A DNA stretch of 5,369 nt from JALWZX01 sp964506905 (GTDB taxonomy: Bacteria > Patescibacteriota > WWE3 > 2-01-FULL-39-13), in the NCBI GenBank assembly GCA_964506905.1, contig CAZDNW010000004.1:1-5369 (forward strand), read 5' to 3'. Within the stretch, counting starts at the first letter, position 1, and each line of letters opens with the position of its first letter. Shown here piece by piece: positions 1 to 5,369 of the stretch. The position numbers and the translations under genes were made by a program. The notes below the pieces were generated by a model that was given only the letters and a program-made list of their open reading frames with translations, was not told the origin of the DNA and made no database searches.

Positions 1-891
1 TATTCAGAACTAAACTACGAGGTCATTGTTGTAGATAACGGATCAACCGATGGTGTTGCAGACGAGATAGAAAAAAAATATACAAAATGGCTTAAACTTA
101 TTAGAAACGAAAATGTTGGATTTGCAAAAGGCAATAATAGGGGAGTTCAAGAGATTTCACCAGATACAGAATTTGTTTTGTTTTTAAATCCAGACATAAT
201 TTTAGATGAAGATGTTATTTTAAAAATGTATGATTATGCCGTTGATCAAAAAGATATCGGTATTGTAAGTTGCAGAGTTGATATGTGGTCAGGTGGTTAC
301 GATTGGGACGCACACAGAGGGTTTCCTACTCCGTGGCGGGCTTTTTGTTATTTTACACATCTTGAAAAATTATTAGCAAAATCTTTGGCTGATTTTATTC
401 AAGCTAAATTTCCATCTAAAACAGGTATGCCAATTGCACAGCGATTAAGAAAATGGTTTGGCGGTTATCATTTGTTGCATTTAGATATGAATTCTATTCA
501 TGAGGTTGATGTCGTTTTAGGGGCTTTTATGCTTATTCCAAAAGAAGTTGGAGATGAAGTAAATTGGTGGCCAACTGATTACTTCTTAAATGGTGAAGAT
601 GTTGATTTGTGTTATCAGATTAAAGAAATTCATCATAGAAAAGTTATGTATGTTCCTACTTCAAAGATAGTTCATTTTAAAGGTGCATCAAAAGGAACTA
701 AAAAACAGTCTAAACAAATTTCAAAGGCATCTAACAAAACTAAAACATTACAAATAAATTCTGGTATTGATGCAATGAAAACCTTTTATGATAAGTATTA
801 CAAACAAAAATATCCATTTTTTGTTAATTATTTGGTTGAATTTGGCATCTGGCTTTTGCATAAAAAAAGATTGATTACAAAGACAGAATGA
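1..891 (+). CDS. GT2 glycosyltransferase (rhamnosyltransferase-like), 5' end missing
   Basis: This is a cytoplasmic inverting family 2 glycosyltransferase (GT-A fold) that would add a sugar from a nucleotide-sugar donor to a lipid-linked glycan. The frame is open from base 1, giving 296 residues. About 25-30 N-terminal residues, including the usual first beta strand, lie outside the window. In fragment numbering, the donor-site motif VVDNGSTDG is at residues 10-18, NENVGFAKGNNRG at 36-48 and the DXD-like LNPD at 62-65. An insert containing HRGFPTPW follows. The acceptor-side motif is VLGAF at 172-176, the catalytic-base region is GEDVDLC around E199-D200, and IVHFKG with H225 follows. The tail is basic, then ends in a hydrophobic helix (YPFFVNYLVEFGIWLL) that could touch the membrane. 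The family resembles WbbL-type rhamnosyltransferases, but the actual donor and acceptor cannot be read from sequence. It ends in TGA, 87 bases before the next gene. The TTG at 178 is an internal Leu codon, not the start. Confidence 0.9.
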   Translation, partial: YSELNYEVIVVDNGSTDGVADEIEKKYTKWLKLIRNENVGFAKGNNRGVQEISPDTEFVLFLNPDIILDEDVILKMYDYAVDQKDIGIVSCRVDMWSGGYDWDAHRGFPTPWRAFCYFTHLEKLLAKSLADFIQAKFPSKTGMPIAQRLRKWFGGYHLLHLDMNSIHEVDVVLGAFMLIPKEVGDEVNWWPTDYFLNGEDVDLCYQIKEIHHRKVMYVPTSKIVHFKGASKGTKKQSKQISKASNKTKTLQINSGIDAMKTFYDKYYKQKYPFFVNYLVEFGIWLLHKKRLITKTE

Positions 892-941
892 TTTTATTAT
901 GTGGAATTTAAACTTGTCTCTTATATGAAAATATCTTACTG

Positions 942-969
942 ATGACATCGTTTTTTTGTATAGTATAAT
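942..969 (+). promoter_or_regulatory. Putative sigma-70-type promoter of the GT4 gene
   Basis: A perfect -10 box, TATAAT, lies at 964-969. A -35-like ATGACA (5 of 6 matches to TTGACA) lies at 942-947, with a 16-base spacer. Transcription would be expected to start at about 975-979, on or within a few bases of the ATG at 979. The message would then be leaderless or nearly so. An overlapping TATAGT at 959-964 is a weaker alternative -10. The call is by eye, in AT-rich DNA where chance matches are common. Confidence 0.45.
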
Positions 970-978
970 TTTATTAAT

Positions 979-2136
979 ATGAAAATAGGAATTGATGCAA
1001 GATTATATCCACAAAAAGTTGGCATAGGTAGATATTTAAGAAATTTAATTAAGGAATTAGAAAAAATTGATACTGAGAATGATTATATAATATTTTTAAC
1101 AGATGAAGGCGTAGAACAATACCACCCGCATAACAAAAACTTCAAAAAGTGGCTGGTTAACTACAAAGAATATTCTGTTTCGGAGCAAATTCAATTACCA
1201 CTTGAATTTTATCGGGCAAAACTAGATTTATTACATGTTCCACACTTTAATATGCCAATTATTTACAATGGCAGAACTGTTATTACGATTCATGATTTGA
1301 TAATGCATAAATCAGAATTAAACGATAAAGCAGGTGGATTTGATTATAAAAGAATGGCCTACAAAATGGTTGTAAAAAGAGCAGTTAAACATCCAGAAAA
1401 GATTATTGTTCCATCAGAAAAAGTTAAAAACGAAATAGTTGAAATGATTCCTAATGTCGATCAAGAAAAAATCGTAGTCACATATGAGGCTGTAGATGAT
1501 CACTTGCTTAAATATAAGATTAATGATCAAAAAGTTATTAGAACAAGGCTTGAAGAAATGTTTATAAGAAAACAATACTTTTTATATGTAGGAAGCGCAT
1601 ACCCACATAAAAACTTGAATAATCTAATTGTTGCTTTTAAAGAATTATTAGAAATGTATAAGTTTAACGGGCAAATGGTTTTTGCTGGTCGTGTTGATAA
1701 ATTCTCACAACGAACTGCAGGTTATGTACACGCATTACAACTAGATGAAAATATTATTTTTGCAGCAAAATATACTGAAAATAACATTGTAACAGATAAA
1801 GACTTAGCATATTTGTATTCTGGCGCAATGGCGTATGTTTTTCCGTCACTTGAAGAAGGATTTAGTATAACGCCTCTTGAAGCACAAGCCTTTGGAGTGC
1901 CTGTTGTATTATCTGATATTCCAACACATAGAGAGGTTTTTGGTGATAGTGTTTTGTATTTTGACCCTACCAGTAATATTGATATGACTGAGAAAATGTA
2001 CCAGATTTCCAAAGATGAAGAATTAAGAAAGTCTCTTGTAGAAAAAGGATATAGAAATGTCGAAAAATATTCATGGAATAAACTTGCACAACAAACACTT
2101 GAAATATATAAAGAAGTTATGTTATCAAAGGATTAA
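979..2136 (+). CDS. GT4 glycosyltransferase, MtfB-like mannosyltransferase type
   Basis: This is a retaining glycosyltransferase of family 4 (GT-B fold), acting in the cytoplasm or at the inner membrane face to extend a lipid-linked oligosaccharide. Its 385 residues are a full family length. The N-terminal acceptor domain opens with MKIGIDARLY and the glycine loop VGIGRYLRNL (14-23). TIHDL is at 103-107 and VPSEKV at 144-149. The C-terminal donor domain begins at FLYVGSAYPHKNLNNLI (201-217), with the usual Lys/Asn donor-binding region at K211-N212. It carries the EX7E signature as E293 and E301 (EGFSITPLE), followed by AFGVPVVLSDIPTHREVFGDSVLYFDP. The opening and the donor motifs resemble the MtfB/WbdB-like mannosyltransferase subgroup, but sugar specificity is not established. 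The ATG at 979 aligns with the conserved family start. No Shine-Dalgarno sequence precedes it and a promoter abuts it. It sits 60 bases ahead of the phosphoglycosyl transferase gene. Confidence 0.93.
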   Translation: MKIGIDARLYPQKVGIGRYLRNLIKELEKIDTENDYIIFLTDEGVEQYHPHNKNFKKWLVNYKEYSVSEQIQLPLEFYRAKLDLLHVPHFNMPIIYNGRTVITIHDLIMHKSELNDKAGGFDYKRMAYKMVVKRAVKHPEKIIVPSEKVKNEIVEMIPNVDQEKIVVTYEAVDDHLLKYKINDQKVIRTRLEEMFIRKQYFLYVGSAYPHKNLNNLIVAFKELLEMYKFNGQMVFAGRVDKFSQRTAGYVHALQLDENIIFAAKYTENNIVTDKDLAYLYSGAMAYVFPSLEEGFSITPLEAQAFGVPVVLSDIPTHREVFGDSVLYFDPTSNIDMTEKMYQISKDEELRKSLVEKGYRNVEKYSWNKLAQQTLEIYKEVMLSKD

Positions 2137-2164
2137 GCTAGAATAGATGTAGAATAATTAAAAT

Positions 2165-2173
2165 TGATATAGT
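2165..2173 (+). promoter_or_regulatory. Possible extended -10 promoter before the phosphoglycosyl transferase gene
   Basis: A TGA-TATAGT element (TGn plus 5 of 6 matches to TATAAT) sits in the 60-base gap, with the hexamer at 2168-2173. It would start a transcript near 2180, about 17 bases before the ATG. No good -35 is visible. A competing reading uses TTGATA (2164-2169) as the -35 and GATAAT (2188-2193) as the -10. That pair would start transcription at or past the ATG, so it is less useful. The gene could instead be read only from an upstream promoter. Confidence 0.25.
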
Positions 2174-2196
2174 GTTAACTTTGTTTTGATAATTAT

Positions 2197-2829
2197 ATGA
2201 TTAAATATGATCCAACTGGAAAAAGAATATTAGATATTATTCTCGCCTCCGGTTTTATTGTTGTTTTTTCGCCCGTATATATAATTACTGCAATTGCAAT
2301 ATTTGTTTCTGATTTTCATTCGCCGATATATTCTCAAATTCGCATTGGTAAAGATAAAAAACCATTTAAATTTTATAAATTTAGATCGATGGTAATTAAT
2401 GCAGATGAGATATTATTTAATAATAAAGAATTATTAGAACAAATTAGAAGTGGAACTAATAAGATAAAAGATGATCCAAGAATAACAAAGGTTGGTAAGT
2501 TTATTAGAAAATATTCTATAGACGAATTTCCGCAGATGTTTAATGTTCTTAAAGGGGATATGAGTTTTATAGGGCCAAGAGCTTTGAGACCTGATGAGTT
2601 TGAAAAATACGAACAAAAAGGAGATAAGCAAAAAGCTAAATTAGAAAAGTTAGTTTCCGTTAGACCTGGTATCACTGGCTATTGGCAAGTTAATGGTAGA
2701 TCTAATATAGATTTTGATAAAAGAATGGATATGGTTTCTTATTATGTTGACAATTTATCATTTAAATTTGATGTGGAAATTTTACTTAAAACTCCAAAAG
2801 CTGTAATAGCAGGTGATGGGGCTTATTAA
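2197..2829 (+). CDS. Small monotopic phosphoglycosyl transferase (undecaprenyl-phosphate sugar phosphotransferase)
   Basis: This enzyme of the bacterial sugar transferase family (WbaP/WcaJ C-terminal and PglC type) transfers a sugar-1-phosphate from a UDP-sugar to undecaprenyl phosphate, the committed first step of a lipid-linked glycan. Its 210 residues match the minimal catalytic form, without the extra N-terminal membrane domain of WbaP. The start has the family signature KRILDI (9-14), followed by a hydrophobic segment at about 12-37 that should form the re-entrant membrane helix. Next come IRIGKDKKPFKFYKFRSM (48-65), DPRITKVGKFIRKYSIDEFPQ (93-113) with the catalytic Asp109-Glu110 pair, and FIGPR (124-128). 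RPGITGYWQVNGRS is at 156-169. The typical Yv-n-S tail (YYVDNLSFKFDVEILLKTPKAVI) ends in GDGAY. All key residues look intact. An in-frame stop at 2176 and the lack of other starts fix the ATG at 2197. No Shine-Dalgarno sequence is present. The initiating sugar cannot be told from sequence. Confidence 0.94.
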   Translation: MIKYDPTGKRILDIILASGFIVVFSPVYIITAIAIFVSDFHSPIYSQIRIGKDKKPFKFYKFRSMVINADEILFNNKELLEQIRSGTNKIKDDPRITKVGKFIRKYSIDEFPQMFNVLKGDMSFIGPRALRPDEFEKYEQKGDKQKAKLEKLVSVRPGITGYWQVNGRSNIDFDKRMDMVSYYVDNLSFKFDVEILLKTPKAVIAGDGAY

Positions 2830-2863
2830 TATCTTTGACTTAAATTATTATATCGTGTACTAT

Positions 2864-2892
2864 TTCACCTTGAATGACAATTTTGATATACT
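2864..2892 (+). promoter_or_regulatory. Putative extended -10 promoter of the DUF4012 gene
   Basis: A TGA-TATACT extended -10 element has its hexamer at 2887-2892 (5 of 6 matches to TATAAT) and TG at 2884-2885. A weak -35-like TTCACC at 2864-2869 gives a 17-base spacer. The expected start near 2899-2900 leaves a leader of about 55 bases before the ATG at 2955. The element resembles the TGATATAGT found before the previous gene. A second weaker pair, TTGACT (2835-2840) with TACTAT (2858-2863), lies upstream. Confidence 0.35.
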
Positions 2893-2954
2893 TTAATACA
2901 TGTTGGTAATTGTAATGCTTCTTTTTGCTTTTTAATTATCAACAAGTTAATTTG

Positions 2955-5012
2955 ATGACAAGAATAAGTTTTAAAAAAGATAAAAATAAACCAACAAATG
3001 TTGTTTCGTCAAGTACACTTAATACGAAGCCAAAAAGAAAGTTACCTAAATTTCCTATAAGTAAAAAATGGCTATTGGGGATTTTTCTTTTCTTCTTAGG
3101 GTCTGGTTTACTAATTGCTGTTGTTGGGTATGTTTTTGTAGCAAGGCCATTATTAGCATTAGCAAATGATGCAAAAGATCTTAAAGCTAGTACATATCAA
3201 ATAAAACAAGGAGCAAAAAACTTTGACTTTGATGAAATTCAAGCAGGTTTAGAGAATACTCAAAGCCAATTACAAGAGTTTGAAACTTCATACGAAAAAA
3301 ACATGAAATTGATAAGAAGGTTACCAAATGCAGAAGGTTATTATCAAGATGGTTTACATTTAATTAATGCAGCAAATGAAAGTATTGAGTTAGGTGATTT
3401 GGTTGTTGATATATTAGAGCCATATGCTGGTGAATTAGGGTTTAAAACTAGTGAGCATGAAGCACAAAATCTACCTGCACAAGATAGAATTGTTAAGTTT
3501 ATTAGCTTAATGCCACAATTTTCGTCTAGTGTTAGCGAAATTGCAGATAGAACTAAAAAGATAGATGATGAATTACAACAAATTGACGCAAGAAGATATC
3601 CTGAAACAATGCCTTGGTATTTGGTTAAATTAGGAATCGACCCTAACTTAAACATAAGAGAAGAAGTGTTAGCAGTTCAAGGTATTTCTTCAGAACTTTC
3701 TAATAAAGCACCACAATTTGAAGCATTGTTTAATTCCCTTCCTGAATTTATGGGGTTAAATGAACCTAAAAAATATATGGTTTTAATGGCAAATAATTAT
3801 GAAATTAGAATGTCGGGTGGTTTCAATACATATATAATTGTGGTTGAATTTAACAAGGGAATTCCACAAATAACTTATGCAATTGATACTTATTTTATTG
3901 ATGAAGGCGAAAGAACAAGGTCTTCGAGATTGGTTAATAGAAATGTGCCGTATTTTCTAAGAAACTATTTATATATTCAAGATAGGGGAGCAAGACTTTA
4001 TGCAAGAGATGCAACAAGCACTAGCCCAGATTTTCCAACAGCAGTTGATACCTTGTTGACAGGTTTTTGGCGAAAAGATAGAACATTACCACAAGATTTA
4101 AACGGTGTATTTCAAATCAACAATGATGTTGTAGTAGATATATTAAAGGTTGTTGGACCTGTTAGTACTGCAGGTTATACAGTTAAAACTGATACGGGTT
4201 ATGCATCAATTCCAACAACAGAATTTAACGCAGAAAATGTTATTTATGAATTAGAAAACATTGCAGGCGGGCGACTAGCCGAAACAATCGGACGAAAAGA
4301 AATTATCAAGTTTTTGGCTGATTCTATTTTTGAAAAGATTTTTACATCTGAAGCAACTAACTTGGTAAATATTGCAAATGTTGTATTGGAATCTCTCAGT
4401 AAAAAAGATGTAATGTTATATTCATTTGACCCACAGGTTCAAGAAGCATTTCACAATCTTAATTATTCAGGGGAAATTTTAGATACGCCTGATGATTCAT
4501 GGGATTATTTACACGTGAACCGAAGTAACTTTGGTTCTGGTAAAGCCGATTGGACTACAGAAGGTTTTGTGCATCAAACTGTTAAAAAGAATATAGAAGT
4601 TAAGGACGGTAAAAAGATTAGTACTGTTGAGGTTACAATACATAATCCAAAAAGGCCAGATTGGTATAACATTGATCCGTGTTGTTTCTATAGAGCATAT
4701 ACTAGGGTATATGTGCCAAAAGGATCTAAAATGGTTTCTATAACTGCATCAGATGGTCAAGATGTAAAAGGTGCTGAGTATGATGATGAAGAATTAAACA
4801 AAACATATTTAGAGTCATTTAGTTTTCAACCTAAAGAAACAGATTTAACGATAAAATATGTATATGAATTGCCTGATACTGTTGATTTAGATAATTACAA
4901 ATTAAAAATTCAAAGGCAGTCAGGTACAAGTATTGATGAATATACAGTTGGTGTTAATGGTGTAAGTAAGACTGTACTTTTAAATTCTGATAAAGATATT
5001 TATATTGATTAA
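2955..5012 (+). CDS. DUF4012 single-pass membrane protein of a glycan locus
   Basis: This 685-residue protein belongs to the DUF4012 family, whose biochemical function I do not know to be established. It recurs in exopolysaccharide and cell-surface clusters. Residues 1-38 are basic and likely cytoplasmic. One membrane helix spans about 39-62 (WLLGIFLFFLGSGLLIAVV). A mainly helical region follows to about 260. The DUF4012 core at about 270-405 contains EIRMSGGF (283-290), RDATSTSPDFP (351-361), NGVFQINN (383-390) and VVGPV (399-403). A beta-rich C-terminal part has the family-like NRSNFGSGKADW (522-533) and RVYVPKGS (584-591), with adjacent Cys576-Cys577. The bulk should lie outside the cytoplasmic membrane. 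I chose ATG 2955. An in-frame TTG at 2925 would add ten residues, and an in-frame stop at 2913 closes the frame above it. Neither start has a Shine-Dalgarno sequence. Placement last in the glycan cluster suggests action on the exported glycan. An LCP-like ligase role is inference only. Confidence 0.88.
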   Translation: MTRISFKKDKNKPTNVVSSSTLNTKPKRKLPKFPISKKWLLGIFLFFLGSGLLIAVVGYVFVARPLLALANDAKDLKASTYQIKQGAKNFDFDEIQAGLENTQSQLQEFETSYEKNMKLIRRLPNAEGYYQDGLHLINAANESIELGDLVVDILEPYAGELGFKTSEHEAQNLPAQDRIVKFISLMPQFSSSVSEIADRTKKIDDELQQIDARRYPETMPWYLVKLGIDPNLNIREEVLAVQGISSELSNKAPQFEALFNSLPEFMGLNEPKKYMVLMANNYEIRMSGGFNTYIIVVEFNKGIPQITYAIDTYFIDEGERTRSSRLVNRNVPYFLRNYLYIQDRGARLYARDATSTSPDFPTAVDTLLTGFWRKDRTLPQDLNGVFQINNDVVVDILKVVGPVSTAGYTVKTDTGYASIPTTEFNAENVIYELENIAGGRLAETIGRKEIIKFLADSIFEKIFTSEATNLVNIANVVLESLSKKDVMLYSFDPQVQEAFHNLNYSGEILDTPDDSWDYLHVNRSNFGSGKADWTTEGFVHQTVKKNIEVKDGKKISTVEVTIHNPKRPDWYNIDPCCFYRAYTRVYVPKGSKMVSITASDGQDVKGAEYDDEELNKTYLESFSFQPKETDLTIKYVYELPDTVDLDNYKLKIQRQSGTSIDEYTVGVNGVSKTVLLNSDKDIYID

Positions 5013-5033
5013 AAAATGATTCTTATTGATTTG

Positions 5034-5369
5034 TTAGGCGGTTAAAACTTTAGTTTTAACCGCCTTTTCTGTTACCTCTTCAATTAAATCTTTTAGATAA
5101 AAAAATGAGTTTTCAATTACAATCTTTTCATAAGATTTGTTTGATTTAAAAATATCTTTATATGAATTCCCTTTTAAAAATCTTAAATATTCTTTCATAT
5201 TATCAGGTAAATTTTGATGCTTTATATTAGAGTAAAACCCCATTAAAGATAATGCCTTTATCATGTAAGCGTCTAGCAATATTAATAAAATTTCTTGGCT
5301 TTCGCTATTATTAAATATTTCTAAAGTTTTTACCAAGAAATTAAATAATGTTTCGTTTTGGTTTTCGGC
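5034..5369 (-). CDS. recO: Probable RecO-like DNA repair protein, C-terminal part only
   Basis: The minus-strand frame is open from the right edge to a TAA at 5036-5034, giving 111 C-terminal residues. The real start lies outside the window, and the TTG at 5336 is an internal Leu codon. The fragment is predicted to be all helical. The segment ETLFNFLVKTLEIF, then LLILLDAYMIKALSLMGFYSNI, resembles the helical C-terminal domain of RecO, where a conserved helix ends in L-x-x-x-G-[YF]. RecO loads RecA onto SSB-coated single-stranded DNA in gap repair and recombination with RecR. The zinc-binding cysteines that follow this helix in many RecO proteins are absent, and the fragment contains no Cys at all, so the match rests on helix pattern and length. 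It converges on the glycan cluster and shares its 3' end with that cluster's terminator. It looks functionally unrelated to the glycan genes. A different small helical protein remains possible. Confidence 0.5.
   Translation of the reverse strand, partial: AENQNETLFNFLVKTLEIFNNSESQEILLILLDAYMIKALSLMGFYSNIKHQNLPDNMKEYLRFLKGNSYKDIFKSNKSYEKIVIENSFFYLKDLIEEVTEKAVKTKVLTA
5036..5068 (+). terminator. Rho-independent terminator of the glycan gene cluster
   Basis: A perfect 14-bp inverted repeat pairs 5036-5049 with 5052-5065. The stem has a GC-rich base (GGCGG/CCGCC) and an AT-rich upper part, and the right arm runs into TTTT at 5065-5068, then CT. It begins 23 bases after the stop codon of the DUF4012 gene, as expected for a plus-strand terminator. 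The minus-strand side is followed by AACAAATC rather than a T run, so it should work mainly in the plus direction. The whole stem lies within the final codons and stop of the convergent gene. Confidence 0.85.

Noticed and set aside
178..180. TTG at 178 as the start of the GT2 gene
   Set aside because: The same frame is open back to base 1 and encodes the essential DNGSTDG and ENVGFAKGNN motifs upstream, so this is an internal Leu codon.
889..963. UGA read as glycine, as in some CPR lineages
   Set aside because: Reading through TGA at 889 would add a tail with further TGA codons and no family match. The other genes contain no in-frame TGA and end in TAA, so the standard bacterial code fits.
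748..2012. Minus-strand open frames at 748-948 and 1722-2012
   Set aside because: They lie opposite well-supported glycosyltransferase coding regions, show no family motifs and have low-complexity translations typical of antisense frames.
2811..2870. Inverted repeat AGGTGA (2811-2816) and TCACCT (2865-2870) as a terminator
   Set aside because: Only 6 bp pair across a 48-base loop, and no T run follows. This is likely a chance match.
2925..2954. TTG at 2925 as the start of the DUF4012 gene
   Set aside because: It would add ten residues with no family feature. The ATG at 2955 is a stronger codon and gives a normal basic N-terminus. It cannot be fully excluded because neither site has a Shine-Dalgarno sequence.
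2373..3655. Minus-strand open frames at 2373-2675, 2434-2631 and 3344-3655
   Set aside because: They are antisense to the intact phosphoglycosyl transferase and DUF4012 genes, with no recognisable domain.
2955..5012. Calling the large protein a true LytR-CpsA-Psr enzyme
   Set aside because: The motifs match DUF4012, not the canonical LCP signature. The likeness is only in layout, so it is kept as a hypothesis.

Overview
This is an AT-rich bacterial window with four same-strand genes for building a surface glycan, followed by a convergent partial gene. The most likely source is a Patescibacteria/CPR-type genome. That placement rests on three things: the style of the GT2 enzyme (long insert with an HRGFPTPW motif), a large single-pass DUF4012 protein next to glycosyltransferases, and compact genes with no Shine-Dalgarno sequences. 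It is an inference without a marker gene. The standard bacterial code fits: stops are TGA and TAA, and Trp is TGG.

Layout: (1) 1-891, a GT2 glycosyltransferase whose first residues lie off the left edge. (2) 979-2136, a complete GT4 glycosyltransferase of the MtfB-like type, preceded by a good sigma-70-like promoter whose -10 box ends 9 nt before the ATG. (3) 2197-2829, a complete small monotopic phosphoglycosyl transferase, the enzyme class that loads the first sugar-phosphate onto undecaprenyl phosphate. (4) 2955-5012, a DUF4012 membrane-anchored protein with a large outer-face domain. (5) A strong intrinsic terminator at 5036-5068. (6) On the minus strand, 5034-5369, the C-terminal part of a probable RecO-like DNA repair protein. 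Its last codons form the stem of that terminator.

Together, genes 1-4 read as part of a lipid-linked polysaccharide pathway. The phosphoglycosyl transferase starts the chain on the inner membrane face, and the GT2 and GT4 enzymes extend it. The DUF4012 protein probably acts on the exported glycan outside the membrane. No flippase, polymerase or nucleotide-sugar gene is visible, so the locus probably continues to the left. The most interesting points are the unexplained DUF4012 protein, whose motif layout recalls LytR-CpsA-Psr glycan ligases, the signs of leaderless or non-Shine-Dalgarno initiation, and a terminator embedded in a convergent coding region. No RNA genes, CRISPR arrays, insertion sequences or long repeats were seen. 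No gap between genes exceeds about 125 bases.
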